DNA of 44,843 bases from Microcaldota archaeon (GCA_016212375.1 JACRGH010000016.1:1-44843), one strand, 5' to 3'; shown: positions 15,298-23,582, counted from the stretch's first letter. A program made the numbers and translations. The notes: generated from the sequence alone by a model not told the origin.

Positions 15298-16425
15298 ATG
15301 GTGGAAGTCTTCGAAGCCAAAACAAAACTCCTCGAGTCCTTGGGCTGGTCGGAAAACCCGTTCGTCAAGGATTTGCGCTTTTCGGAAAAAGAGATGTTCC
15401 TGAAGTTCTACTGTCCATTTGAATCCAATGAAATCCTCAAACGCTTAGCTTTTGATGCCAAGGCCTGTTTGTTTTTGGGACCCAAAGGCGTCGGGAAAAC
15501 GTCGGCTACTTACTTCGTTGCGTACGGCCTGCCGGAAAGCGAGTTTGAACCGGTTATCTTCAAAGCGCCTCCGCAGAGCCTGGAACAATTGGCCCAGGAA
15601 AGCGGCTATGCCCGCCCCAGTGTTTTGGATCGCTGGATGAAGACGCCGTTTTCGCGGCAGAAGTTGGTGGACGCGCTCAAGCGCAACGGCAAGAAAATTG
15701 TGTTCTTCATAGATGAGGCGCATCTGGAAAAGAACAAGGACATGTACATGGAGTTCAAGTACCTTCTGGACGACGTGCCCAATCTGCGCTTGGTCATTTC
15801 CGCACTATCTAAAGAGGGTTTTCCAGATTCACTTTTGCATCTGGTCGGTGAGACCAACACGTTTTCCCGCAACCATTTCTCGGCTGCCGAAATGACGCGC
15901 ATCATCTCGCACCGCATCGAGGCGGTCGGTGGCAGCGGGTTGAAGCCGTTCCCGCAGGCCTATTTGAATTCGGTCCTCTCAGAGCAGAACCTCTTGTCGC
16001 CGCGGTACGTCTTTGACGAGCTCAATGCTTTCTTGGCAGGCCTTGCCACCGGTGAGAATCCTTGGAAAGGTGCATCGAAGCACGCCGGCGACTCTCTCGT
16101 GGAAGCCGCGGTCCTTGCTTTCGAGCAGACCACGTCGCATGCCTCGTGGTGGCCTCAACTATCGCCATCGCAACAGTCCATCATGACGTTCCTGATTGGC
16201 GGAAATGGCGCGACGTTGCAGGAAATCATGGAGGCGACGCAATTGTCCATGAACACCTCGTTTAATGCCTTGTACCAGTTGCGCGGAGATGACGATGCCG
16301 AGCGCAAACGAAAGCCGGGCGTGCCGTTTCCGTTGGTGCAGGCCAAACCTGTGAAGGTCGGCGCGCGCAAGAAGAATGTATATGTTGTGGTGAACAAGGT
16401 GCGCAACCTGTTCACGACGCATTGA
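15298..16425 (+). CDS. AAA+ ATPase with C-terminal winged helix
   Basis: A 375-residue ATPase. Walker A is GPKGVGKTS (near residue 60), Walker B is IVFFIDEAH (near 137), followed by a sensor-1-like VISALSKEGF. The middle is an alpha-helical lid region, and the C-terminal 90 residues read as a winged helix (LSPSQQSIMTFLIGGNGATL, then a helix pair and wing). This is the plan of Orc1/Cdc6-like and ExeA/TniB-like ATPases, and I cannot choose between them. The ATG at 15298 is preferred over GTG 15289. The 11-nt repeat array ends about 210 nt upstream, which makes a DNA-binding initiator or regulator role attractive, by inference. A hairpin at 16444 may end the transcript. Confidence 0.75.
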   Translation: MVEVFEAKTKLLESLGWSENPFVKDLRFSEKEMFLKFYCPFESNEILKRLAFDAKACLFLGPKGVGKTSATYFVAYGLPESEFEPVIFKAPPQSLEQLAQESGYARPSVLDRWMKTPFSRQKLVDALKRNGKKIVFFIDEAHLEKNKDMYMEFKYLLDDVPNLRLVISALSKEGFPDSLLHLVGETNTFSRNHFSAAEMTRIISHRIEAVGGSGLKPFPQAYLNSVLSEQNLLSPRYVFDELNAFLAGLATGENPWKGASKHAGDSLVEAAVLAFEQTTSHASWWPQLSPSQQSIMTFLIGGNGATLQEIMEATQLSMNTSFNALYQLRGDDDAERKRKPGVPFPLVQAKPVKVGARKKNVYVVVNKVRNLFTTH

Positions 16426-16443
16426 GTCTGAATTCATATTTCA

Positions 16444-16475
16444 TTTCCGGCCCGCTTCAAAGCGGTTTTCGGAAA
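16444..16475 (+). terminator. Nested hairpin after the AAA+ gene
   Basis: TTTCCG (16444-16449) pairs with CGGAAA (16470-16475) around an inner stem CCGCTT/AAGCGG followed by TTTT. It lies 19 nt after the AAA+ stop and looks like a terminator or structured 3' end. Confidence 0.4.
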
Positions 16476-16512
16476 AGCTAAAACGCACGCATCCGTTTGG
16501 AAAAAGCGAAAA

Positions 16513-16572
16513 GCAACAAAAAGAAAAGTTGCGGCATTTTAATGGGCCGTTTTCGGTCCGCTGGGGAGCGGA
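16513..16572. other. Two further perfect hairpins before the 49-aa ORF
   Basis: GCAAC/GTTGC (16513-16517 with 16528-16532) and TCCGCT-GGGG-AGCGGA (16557-16572) are perfect stems. With the hairpin at 16444 they fill the 190-nt gap and could be a structured leader or small RNA. Confidence 0.3.
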
Positions 16573-16614
16573 TTCGCAAGCGGTCCAAGATGCGGCCATG
16601 TAGGTGGGTGGAAC

Positions 16615-16764
16615 ATGATGAAAACGCTGAAACAGTTGATGGATGAATTGGGACAGACCGACGCCTCGTACAAGATTACGGCGCAAGACGGTGAAGTCCG
16701 CATTGCCGTGGACGGTCTGATGCACACGTTGCGCAAGCCGTCATTCGGACTTGCCTCCATGTAG
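16615..16764 (+). CDS. 49-aa small protein upstream of histone
   Basis: A 49-codon ORF starting with two ATGs (MMKTLKQLMDELG) and ending GLASM at TAG 16762-16764. It has a helix followed by two beta-like strands (SYKITAQDGEVRIAVDG), and a G-rich stretch (GTGGGTGG) precedes the ATG as a possible ribosome-binding site. Composition is like real genes here rather than like intergenic DNA. It lies 144 nt before the histone. No family was recognised; ATG 16618 is an equal start. Confidence 0.45.
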   Translation: MMKTLKQLMDELGQTDASYKITAQDGEVRIAVDGLMHTLRKPSFGLASM

Positions 16765-16907
16765 TTTTTTTTATTTTTTCCAAGTCGTTTCGTTATCGTA
16801 TATCGTTCATCGGATTGTTGCGTCGGTTGGGAGACCTTCGCGGCTTAATCCGTTCGCAAATCGGTTTTCGGCCGTTCCGTAAAAACGTCCGGGGAGAGGG
16901 AAGTAAC

Positions 16908-17123
16908 ATGTCGAAAGGCCGAGAGTTATCGTTGTTTGATTCGGACGCATTTTTCCGCAGTGCGGGTGCCGACCGTGTGGGCGAGGACGCGTCACGCAAG
17001 CTGGTTGAGGTATTGGAAGACAGCGCCGCCCGCATCGTTTTCCAAGCCAAAATCCTGGCCGGACATGCCGGACGCAAGAGCATCACGCGGGAAGACATTT
17101 TGTTGGCTGCGAGCATGGGATAG
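16908..17123 (+). CDS. Archaeal histone-fold protein
   Basis: A 71-residue protein with one histone fold: FRSAGADRVGEDASRKLVEV as helix 1 and loop, EDSAARIVFQAKILAGHAG as the long central helix, and KSITREDILLAASMG as loop 2 and helix 3 with the typical Thr-Arg-Glu-Asp-Ile-Leu-x-Ala ending. The length matches archaeal histones, which wrap DNA as dimers and longer stacks. The ATG at 16908 is chosen because it follows GGGGAGAGG and gives the usual length; the longer frame from 16815 adds basic residues that are not part of the fold. A 12-residue N-terminal extension (MSKGRELSLFDS) precedes the fold. Confidence 0.88.
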   Translation: MSKGRELSLFDSDAFFRSAGADRVGEDASRKLVEVLEDSAARIVFQAKILAGHAGRKSITREDILLAASMG

Positions 17124-17186
17124 CTGTGCTGGTAGGCGGCCGGTAGGCAAAATCGGTTTTGTACTTTGTATTTGGTTTTTACAGCT

Positions 17187-17966
17187 TTATTTCGCGGCTG
17201 ATTTCTGTGTGTTGCTCAGTGCTTGGCTTACGATGCGTTGATGGTTTGGTGTAAGGCCGTACGTTTTCCCTGTCAACGTATGCCCCTGTTTTAGCAATCC
17301 CAATGCCGGTTGAAACAAGAAATGCACCTGCCTTTTTTTTTGGATGGTGCGTAGTTCGTTTTTTACTGCCGCATGGTTTCGGATATGCATCAATAATGTG
17401 TTTGCGTATTCGATGTTTTCTTTTGATACTTTTTTTGTTTCCTTTTCAAGCCCCGCCCTCCACACCAACTGGTGGACCAATTCCGCGCATGCCTGGGGGT
17501 GGTTTAGGTAATTTTCGTGACTTAGTATTTGAGCTACCAGCTTAGCCGTTTGGTCGCCCAGATGCCTGACGGCGTATGCGACGGTAAGCGGACTGACGTA
17601 CGGGTCTTTTTTCAATTCGTTTTTACACGCCCGGACGCGTCTTTTTCCGCCCCGTACCGATTTTTTGTGCCACACTTGTAATGCTGCTAACAAGTGACTG
17701 GCCGACATTTCGGGGCGTAAGGCTAATAGTTTTCGAAATAGCCTTAAATCTTTCTTAGCGAGGGACTCTTCGGCCATTTCATGTACCATTGCGCGATACA
17801 CGTAACTTTTATGGACATCCTCAATATTTGCTTCTCGCAAAAATATCCTTAAATCACGTATGGTTTGTCTGCGTTCCGGTCCTGCAAGGTATTCTGGCAA
17901 CTGGCCCGCACGTCTACGATGTCTTCGAAGCATGTAGGAAACGAATTCCGGGCGTAGATTCGGCAT
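17187..17966 (-). CDS. Uncharacterised helical 259-aa protein
   Basis: A basic, almost wholly alpha-helical protein of 259 residues. It begins MPNLRPEFVSYMLRRHRRRAG and continues with repeated helix pairs, such as LFRKLLALRPEMSASHLLAALQVW and VSPLTVAYAVRHLGDQTAKLVAQIL, that recall HEAT or TPR solenoids, but no repeat consensus is clear. It ends in SQALSNTQKSAAK. The ATG at 17966 lies about 24 nt after a TATA-like box, so the message is likely leaderless. Neighbours are the histone (convergent) and the DHH nuclease (upstream, same strand, separate promoter). I do not recognise the family. Confidence 0.6.
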   Translation of the reverse strand: MPNLRPEFVSYMLRRHRRRAGQLPEYLAGPERRQTIRDLRIFLREANIEDVHKSYVYRAMVHEMAEESLAKKDLRLFRKLLALRPEMSASHLLAALQVWHKKSVRGGKRRVRACKNELKKDPYVSPLTVAYAVRHLGDQTAKLVAQILSHENYLNHPQACAELVHQLVWRAGLEKETKKVSKENIEYANTLLMHIRNHAAVKNELRTIQKKRQVHFLFQPALGLLKQGHTLTGKTYGLTPNHQRIVSQALSNTQKSAAK

Positions 17967-17981
17967 GAATGAATCCGGCGT

Positions 17982-17993
17982 GATATAATTAAT
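17982..17993 (-). promoter_or_regulatory. TATA box of the 259-aa gene
   Basis: On the minus strand it reads TTAATTATATCA, about 22-25 nt before the ATG at 17966. Confidence 0.45.
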
Positions 17994-18030
17994 AGGCGGG
18001 TGCTTCGGTTTGCGGTTGGCCTTTTCTTTT

Positions 18031-19695
18031 TCACTTCAACTGCAACTGCACTTCCACGATTTCCTTGGCCATGCGCAAGAATGTTTTGAGGTTTTCCGGG
18101 GTGTTCGGAAAGCTGGCGCCGGCCGCCACGACGTGTCCGCCCCCGAATCCGCCCACGGTTTCGGCCGACTTTTTCATCACTTCGCCAAGGTCCAGGCCTT
18201 TTTCGCACAAGTCCTTGTTGGCGCGGCCGGAGGCTTTGATTTGGGTGTTTTCGTCGAGGCTTAACGCAAGGATGGGTTTGGTCCTTTCGACGAGGCCCGA
18301 CGAGAAATAGGCGCCGGCGACCACGCCGATGACTGTGTCGGAAATGACGCCGCGTCCGTCCAAAAGGTAAAAGGGTCCGGCGTCCACGGTGCGTTCTTTG
18401 GCCAAGTTGATGCCGGCTCGGATGGCTTTGCGGTGTTCCGCCAGAAGTTCGCGGGCGCGCTCAATCGACGCATTGTCGTGGAGGCAGGCGCCGATGCCGG
18501 TTTCGGCGTGTCCGTGTCGGCCGCAGGCGTTCAAAAGGGTGGAAAATTCGTACGCTTCGCGCAGTTCCGAGCCTTCCGGTTCCTGAGGAAACAAATAGAC
18601 GTCGCCGACCATGTCTTTGATTAAGCGTTCTTCCACGCCTTTTTCATATGCATGGCGGATGAGGGCCGATGCAAGCTTTTTCCGTTCGAAAACCGTGAGG
18701 TCGTAATAACACAATGCTTTTGGGTTGCCTTGACCGTCGTTGCGGTAGGTTTCAATCCCTTCGTTCTTGAGGAAAACCGCGCACGCCTTGTCATTGCCCG
18801 TCAAGTCCGGCAGAACCGGTTCGGTGCAATAGGTGATGAACGACACGAGCGGGCGCGTGACTTTTCCAAATGGCCGCAAGTCCTTGGTGCGCAACACTTG
18901 GCCTTTTTCCACCGCTTCGTTCAGAAGGATTCTATTGAGGCCCGAAAAGCCGTTTTTGTCCTGCATATCTCCGACCGCGCCCACGATGCCAAGCTCGGCT
19001 GAAATGCCGACGTGGCGGAACGCAAAATAGCATGTTGACGCGGAACAGGCGTCTACCGCTCCGTCAAATCCCCATTGGTGGCAGTTGAGCATCGGTATGT
19101 GCGTTTCTTTGGACGGCGGGTGGTGGTCCAGGATGACGATGTTTTTGTTTGCAAGGGCTTCCAGCAGTTCCACCTGGCCCGCGCCCAAGTCCGTTACCAC
19201 TAGGTCTTTGTCTGTTGGGATCTGCTTGACCGAATCATCGTCCAATTTCTTGAGCATCACGGTCGGCACGGTGCGGCCTTTGAGCAAAAACGCCTGCTTG
19301 GCTAATGCGCCCGACGTGAGGCCGTCGCAATCGAGGTGATGGATGACAATCGGGTTGGAAAACGAGAGCGCCAAATCTCCGATCTTGCGGGCGTGCGCGA
19401 AGAAGCCGTCGTAGTCGGGCTTTCGGTCGGCGTTGGAGTGGATGTGGTTTTGGCCATGGCCGGCGTTTCCGGAGACTGGGGCGGGCGCGTGGGTTTTTTC
19501 GTCGCGGGTTTGGTTCTTTTCAGGGATGATTGAGTTTGTGAGTTGGTTTTCCTTTTCTCCTTGCGCAAATGACGGTGCCGTTTCATTTTTGATTTCGGTT
19601 TTTTGGACCGCACCTTCGGCATTTTTGGCTTGCGGCTGAGGCATCGGTTCCGGTTTTTTCTCCGGCTCTTCGCTACCGAACAACGTTTTTTGCAT
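18031..19695 (-). CDS. DHH/DHHA1 phosphoesterase (archaeal RecJ/GAN-like nuclease)
   Basis: A 554-residue nuclease. After a disordered first 100 residues (Lys/Glu/Gln/Pro-rich) comes the DHH domain: IVIHHLDCDGLTSGAL with metal-binding His and Asp, DLVVTDLGAGQ, and NIVILDHHPPS, which gives the DHH motif its name. The C-terminal DHHA1 domain ends with GGFGGGHVVAAGASF, the substrate-binding Gly loop. This is the architecture of archaeal RecJ homologs that join GINS and CMG at forks. The ATG at 19695 is preferred over GTG 19719, because a TATA-like box at about 19722-19730 puts transcription start near it. The N-terminus QKTLFGS is only partly like a PCNA-binding motif. Confidence 0.88.
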   Translation of the reverse strand: MQKTLFGSEEPEKKPEPMPQPQAKNAEGAVQKTEIKNETAPSFAQGEKENQLTNSIIPEKNQTRDEKTHAPAPVSGNAGHGQNHIHSNADRKPDYDGFFAHARKIGDLALSFSNPIVIHHLDCDGLTSGALAKQAFLLKGRTVPTVMLKKLDDDSVKQIPTDKDLVVTDLGAGQVELLEALANKNIVILDHHPPSKETHIPMLNCHQWGFDGAVDACSASTCYFAFRHVGISAELGIVGAVGDMQDKNGFSGLNRILLNEAVEKGQVLRTKDLRPFGKVTRPLVSFITYCTEPVLPDLTGNDKACAVFLKNEGIETYRNDGQGNPKALCYYDLTVFERKKLASALIRHAYEKGVEERLIKDMVGDVYLFPQEPEGSELREAYEFSTLLNACGRHGHAETGIGACLHDNASIERARELLAEHRKAIRAGINLAKERTVDAGPFYLLDGRGVISDTVIGVVAGAYFSSGLVERTKPILALSLDENTQIKASGRANKDLCEKGLDLGEVMKKSAETVGGFGGGHVVAAGASFPNTPENLKTFLRMAKEIVEVQLQLK

Positions 19696-19772
19696 GGGAT
19701 TCTTCGTGCAAAAAGTCACCCTTAAATCTTGGCGTTGCGTCTTGATTCCATTCGTACGAGGCTCTTTTGGAT

Positions 19773-20036
19773 ATGTCCCGCATCTCCCAACCCGCGTTCC
19801 GCAAAATCGCTCAAGCTGCTATCAACGTCCTGTACGATGCGTTTCCGGTGCCCCAAAGCACGCGCCAGGTGGCTGAGGCGTTGGTGCGGGACAATGAATT
19901 CACTTTGAAGGTGTTGCAGTTCCTTGAAACGCAGAAGGTGGCCGTCCGGGTGGAGCAAGGCAAGATGGGGCCGCTGGAGAAAACCGTGCGATGGAAGATT
20001 GCGCCGGGTGCGAAGGCGAAGATGGATGCGGGTTAG
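19773..20036 (+). CDS. Small winged-helix-like protein
   Basis: An 87-residue protein starting MSRISQPAFRKIAQ. The layout, helix (IAQAAINVLYDAFP), turn, helix (TRQVAEALVRDNEFTLKVLQFLETQKV), then two strands (VAVRVEQ and KTVRWKIAPG), is that of a winged helix, where the second strand pair forms the wing. It is divergent from the DHH nuclease gene, with 77 nt between the two starts, and may regulate it or itself. TTG at 19767 is an alternative start. No named family was recognised. Confidence 0.6.
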   Translation: MSRISQPAFRKIAQAAINVLYDAFPVPQSTRQVAEALVRDNEFTLKVLQFLETQKVAVRVEQGKMGPLEKTVRWKIAPGAKAKMDAG

Positions 20037-20052
20037 TCAAAAACCTTAATAA

Positions 20053-20084
20053 GTGCAAACACTCTATAATTAACGTGGTTGCAC
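20053..20084. promoter_or_regulatory. VapBC promoter with flanking inverted repeat
   Basis: GTGCAA (20053-20058) and TTGCAC (20079-20084) form an inverted repeat around the TATA box CTATAATTA (20064-20072); the right arm ends at the ATG. This is the expected layout for an operator bound by the RHH antitoxin to repress its own promoter. Confidence 0.55.
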
Positions 20085-20327
20085 ATGGCTAACGTTACGC
20101 TGACTCTACCGGATGATTTGAAGCAAAAGATGTCCAGCATGGACTACGTCAACTGGAGTGCAGTCATCCGCTCCATCATTGAAGCCAAAATCCGGGATTT
20201 TGAGACGGCAGAAAAACTCGTGTCCAAAAGCAAGTTTTCTGAAGCCGATTTGGCTGATTTGATGCGCCGCGTGGACGACGATTACCGCAAGGAAGGCAGA
20301 AGGTTGTTGGATGAAGCTGACCGTTGA
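20085..20327 (+). CDS. vapB: VapB-like RHH antitoxin
   Basis: An 80-residue antitoxin starting MANVTLTLPDDLKQKMSS. The first 45 residues are a ribbon-helix-helix (strand ANVTLTL, helix PDDLKQKM, helix WSAVIRSIIEAKI). The C-terminal part is acidic and helical (LADLMRRVDDDYRKEGRR), the type of segment that wraps around a PIN toxin. It overlaps vapC by 17 nt, so the two are translated together. An inverted repeat flanking the TATA box suggests autorepression. The in-frame codons before 20085 (MH) lie within the operator. Confidence 0.85.
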   Translation: MANVTLTLPDDLKQKMSSMDYVNWSAVIRSIIEAKIRDFETAEKLVSKSKFSEADLADLMRRVDDDYRKEGRRLLDEADR

Positions 20328-20721
20328 TGCCAACGTCCTGTTTGCCGCCCTCATCCGAAATGGTCTGTCCCGACGGCTTATCTTCCATCCGGGCCTGGAT
20401 TTGGACACGCCTTATTTTTTCCTTGAAGAACTGAAAAAGTACCGTGAGGAACTCGTTTCAAAATCGCGCATGTCTGAGGTTGAGTTTTTGCAGACATTCC
20501 ATTCCGTCCTTTGCCAGGTCGAGCCCATCGATAGTGCCGTCATCAAACCTTACATGCGTGCCGCGTCCACCCTTATCGAAGATTCGAAGGACTGGCCCTA
20601 TTTGGCGTGCGCCTTATTTTCCGGCTCGGATTTGTTGACGCAAGATCCCGGATTTCGATCACAAGCCCGAGTGAAGGTCCATTCGGTTGAGGAGTTGGCG
20701 CGGGAATTGGGTTTGATTTGA
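20311..20721 (+). CDS. vapC: VapC-like PIN-domain toxin
   Basis: A 136-residue PIN-domain protein, the likely ribonuclease toxin of the pair. Acidic metal-binding positions are visible: Asp6 in LTVDANVLFAAL, Glu in FFLEELKKY (near residue 39), and the C-terminal SKDWPYLACALFSGSDLLTQDPGF, where DW-x-x-LACAL and the TQD motif carry the remaining acidic residues. Such toxins cut tRNA or rRNA when the antitoxin is lost. It overlaps vapB by 17 nt. Its codon use is like its neighbours, so no sign of very recent transfer is seen. Confidence 0.85.
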   Translation: MKLTVDANVLFAALIRNGLSRRLIFHPGLDLDTPYFFLEELKKYREELVSKSRMSEVEFLQTFHSVLCQVEPIDSAVIKPYMRAASTLIEDSKDWPYLACALFSGSDLLTQDPGFRSQARVKVHSVEELARELGLI

Positions 20722-20733
20722 GTTTTTGATGAA

Positions 20734-22098
20734 CTAAATTCGGATTTCTTCCCCAAGCGCCGGCACATGGATTTCCGCGTTTTTGTGCATTTTGCCCAGC
20801 GCCTTTCCAAGGGCCTCGCTTTTGGCTTTCTCGCCGTGCACGATGAAGATGTCTTTAAGGCCACTGATGGTTTTGGCAAAGGATGTGAGGCCTTGGAAGT
20901 CGGCGTGTCCTGAGAATTTGGCTTCCTGGATTTGCATGTTGATGGGTACCAACGTGTCGTCCAGTTGCAGCTCTTTCGCCCCTTCGAGAAGTTGACGGCC
21001 GCGTGTGCCCACGCCTTGGTAGCCGGTGAAAATCATCGTGTTCTTCTCGTCGGGGCCTAAGTGTTTGATGTAATTTAGTACGGGTCCGCCGTTAAGCATG
21101 CCCGACGTGGCCAAGATGATGGCTTTTTCCTGCGCCAACACGTCGGAGCGGTCCTTGGTCTGCGGGATGCGGTAGTGGACCGATTTGAAAGGGTCGTCTT
21201 CCGAACTGAGGATGCGGTTCTGGATTTCTTTTTTGAGGAAAAGCGCGTTATGTCGGTAAATCCGAAGCACTTTGCTGACCATGCCGTCCAAATAGATGGG
21301 GGTGTCTTCCAACAAACCGGAACGCATGTAGTTTTCCAGCAGGAACAAAATTTCCTGGCCCCGTCCGATGGCAAATGTGGGAATGATGACCTTGCCGCCA
21401 CGGTCCAAGGTCTTTTGGATGCATTGCACCAACTGGTTGGATGCATCTTTCAAGGAGGGGTGGCGGTCCAGCGGGTCGCCGTAGGTGCTTTCAATAATCA
21501 GCGCATCTGCGTTGTAGCCGATTTGGCAAGCGTCCAACAACCGTGTTTCGCGGTCGTTGATGTCGCCGGAATATAGGATTTTTTTGCCGCCCGCTTCCAA
21601 TTCGGTGACGGCCGAGCCGATGATGTGGCCCGCGTTGGAAAAATGCACGCCGTCCTTGGGTTTGCCGTATTCAAGCATGTCGGTTTTTTTCAAGGCATGG
21701 ACGACGTCTTTTTCGTCGTATGGAGTGCAACCTTCGTTGATGCGGAGGTAATCGGCCAAAAGGACTTGTGTGAGGTCCCGGGTCGGCTTGGTCATGTAGG
21801 CCGGCGCGGTGCAGCCTTGCTTGTAAACGTAGGGGATGTATCCGGAGTGGTCCAAGTGGGCGTGCGACAAAATGACGCGGTCAAGGCTTGCCATCTGGCG
21901 GTTTTCCAAGACGGGGAATTCTTCCTCGTCACCGGCGATCTTGACGCCCGCGTCCAACAGGGTGGTTCCGCGTCCCGGTCTGCCGGCCGTCATTTTGCTA
22001 GACGCACCGGTGCCCGAGGCTCCGGCTTCAACTAAAAAACAACTGCGGCCCACTTCGGATGCGGCGCCCAAGAACTGGATGGAAACGATAGTGCTCAC
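20734..22098 (-). CDS. Beta-CASP metallo-beta-lactamase RNase (aCPSF2-like)
   Basis: A protein of 454 residues from the GTG at 22098. The metallo-beta-lactamase motifs are SIQFLGAASEVGRSC, HAHLDHSG, GHIIGSA and LYSGDIND. The beta-CASP part has IIESTYGD, IIPTFAIGRGQEIL, ATSGMLNGGP and KFSGHAD. No KH domains precede the lactamase domain, so it is the aCPSF2 type and not the KH-containing aCPSF1/FttA that ends transcription. These enzymes are 5'-3' exo- or endoribonucleases for RNA turnover. An insert with GASGTGASSKMTAGRPG lies between the first strands. GTG 22119 is the alternative start, but the shorter form fits the usual family N-terminus and a TATA-like box near 22140. Confidence 0.88.
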   Translation of the reverse strand: MSTIVSIQFLGAASEVGRSCFLVEAGASGTGASSKMTAGRPGRGTTLLDAGVKIAGDEEEFPVLENRQMASLDRVILSHAHLDHSGYIPYVYKQGCTAPAYMTKPTRDLTQVLLADYLRINEGCTPYDEKDVVHALKKTDMLEYGKPKDGVHFSNAGHIIGSAVTELEAGGKKILYSGDINDRETRLLDACQIGYNADALIIESTYGDPLDRHPSLKDASNQLVQCIQKTLDRGGKVIIPTFAIGRGQEILFLLENYMRSGLLEDTPIYLDGMVSKVLRIYRHNALFLKKEIQNRILSSEDDPFKSVHYRIPQTKDRSDVLAQEKAIILATSGMLNGGPVLNYIKHLGPDEKNTMIFTGYQGVGTRGRQLLEGAKELQLDDTLVPINMQIQEAKFSGHADFQGLTSFAKTISGLKDIFIVHGEKAKSEALGKALGKMHKNAEIHVPALGEEIRI

Positions 22099-22333
22099 CT
22101 TGTGGCGCTCCAAAGCCACGGTGTCCGTTTTGGCTTTGTTTAAGCCTTTCTGGATTCCATGGCGTTGAAACGCTTATAATGCGGTTGTGGCGGACGCGAC
22201 TTTTAAACGGCGGTTTTCGGCTTTTTTGGATTCTGGCTTTTTTTTGGGGGCAAGTCGAATTTTGATGACCTTGGCCCGTTCAATTTCCCCTTCTTCCAAA
22301 ACGCCTTTAATCGCCCGCAATCACCGTTTTTAC

Positions 22334-22861
22334 ATGGCTGAAAAGGACGTTACCGATTCTTACCTGCGCGCCATCATCAAGCGCTATGCCGACCACATCA
22401 ACATGCACGAGCAGAAAAGCATCGCCGAGTTGCGCGAGCTGGTCACGGCGGGCCGCCCCTCGTTGGTCAAACTGTCGGAAAAGCATGCCGTGCCCGATGC
22501 CGCTTTTTCGTTCGTCTGTTCCTTGGACACGCTTCACGTCAGCTTGCCCGTTTCGTTCTGGCTCACCGTGGACGATATGCTGGAGTTGCAGGCCGGGGAT
22601 CCATTGGACAAGGCCCGCCTGTTGTGCGGTCTGTTCCGCCAACTCAAAAAGCCGGCGTGGCTCCGAGTCGTGCTGTTGGAATCCGGTTTGCAGCACGGTT
22701 TGGTGTGGCTGGACGAAAAACCGGTGCGCGTCTTTGATCCGGTAAACGCGGCGGAGTGGATTGCGGAATCAATCGATGCCGCGATGCTCGCCTATCCGGG
22801 ACCGAACAAGGTGCAGAAAAGCCTATATGAGTTCAGTCCGGATGAGTATCGGGAGCTTTAA
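22334..22861 (+). CDS. Uncharacterised 175-aa protein
   Basis: A 175-residue protein starting MAEKDVTDSYLRAIIKRYADH. It alternates helices (EQKSIAELRELVTAG) with strands (VSLPVSFWLTVDDM; WLRVVLLESGLQHGLVWLDE; VRVFDPV), as in a mixed alpha/beta fold; the central Leu/Asp-rich VWLDEKPVRVFDP resembles a papain- or transglutaminase-like hydrolase strand, but no catalytic triad is clear. CTTTAATC (22305-22312) lies about 25 nt before the ATG, supporting this start. It converges on the methyltransferase at 22858 with a 4-nt overlap of the two genes. Confidence 0.6.
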   Translation: MAEKDVTDSYLRAIIKRYADHINMHEQKSIAELRELVTAGRPSLVKLSEKHAVPDAAFSFVCSLDTLHVSLPVSFWLTVDDMLELQAGDPLDKARLLCGLFRQLKKPAWLRVVLLESGLQHGLVWLDEKPVRVFDPVNAAEWIAESIDAAMLAYPGPNKVQKSLYEFSPDEYREL

Positions 22862-23514
22862 CGGTGCTGCGGTTTTTTGGAGACTGAAATTTCTGTCCAC
22901 TTTTCACGATGTCCGAGAAAAAGGCTTTGCATTCCTGCTTTTCGCAAGTCAGATTCTTCAAGAGATAGTGCGTCTTGACCGAAAACGGTATGTACGGAAA
23001 GACCTCCGGGTTTGAGCATGGTTGTTATGTGGTTGATAAAGGCGGTTGGCGTTTCATGTCCCCAATACCACCGGTCTAAGACTTGGTGGGACACCACTGC
23101 GTCGTATTTTTCCTCCGGTGCATGGGTTTCGGCGCGTCCGTGAATCACGTTAATGCCATGCGTATTGGCCATTTTCACAGCTTCGTGGTTGCTGTCAATT
23201 CCATTGGCTTTGGCACCGTGGCGGTTGAGAAACTCCACAAATGTTCCATACCGAGCCCCTACTTCCAGGATTCGTTTACCTTTCAGCACGCGGCGAATAC
23301 GTGTTGAGTATGGCTCACCTGCTTTCGGTTTTGGGTCCCATTGGCCCATGAGTTCTGCAAGTACGTGTACATAGTGGATGGGTTCCAGATAGTCACTTTC
23401 ACGATAAAGGTTCGGGTCGTGTGCTTCAAATTCAGCGTGGTGGCGAATATCCGCGCGTGTCCGGTAGTCGCCTAAAAACCGCAGCGCTTCGTTGTGCTCA
23501 AGCTGATAGTTCAT
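22858..23514 (-). CDS. SAM-dependent methyltransferase, paralog of the gene at 13064
   Basis: A 218-residue class I methyltransferase. The core starts with RIRRVLKGKRILEVGARYGTF, where the Gly loop is GARYG, then AKANGIDSNHEAVKMA with the ribose-binding Asp, VIHGRAE, KYDAVVSHQVLDRW and LKPGGLSVHTVFG. The first 70 residues are helical and His-rich. It is clearly related to the protein at 13064-13774, which shares GEPYSTRIRRVLKGK-like and NRHGAKANGI-like segments. The substrate is unknown; small metabolite, lipid or sugar are all possible. Confidence 0.8.
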   Translation of the reverse strand: MNYQLEHNEALRFLGDYRTRADIRHHAEFEAHDPNLYRESDYLEPIHYVHVLAELMGQWDPKPKAGEPYSTRIRRVLKGKRILEVGARYGTFVEFLNRHGAKANGIDSNHEAVKMANTHGINVIHGRAETHAPEEKYDAVVSHQVLDRWYWGHETPTAFINHITTMLKPGGLSVHTVFGQDALSLEESDLRKAGMQSLFLGHREKWTEISVSKKPQHR

Positions 23515-23582
23515 GCGCTGCTTAGGCGTGTGCGCTTATTTAACGCCTTGCGCCTGTTTCGTAAACGGTTCTTCCCTGCGCC

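Noticed and set aside
16815-16907. N-terminal extension of the histone
   Set aside because: It is Arg-rich without conservation to the fold; the ATG at 16908 follows a purine-rich site and gives normal length.
22187-22333. Longer 224-aa form of the gene at 22334, starting at GTG 22187
   Set aside because: The extra residues are low-complexity, and a TATA-like box at 22305 points to the ATG at 22334.
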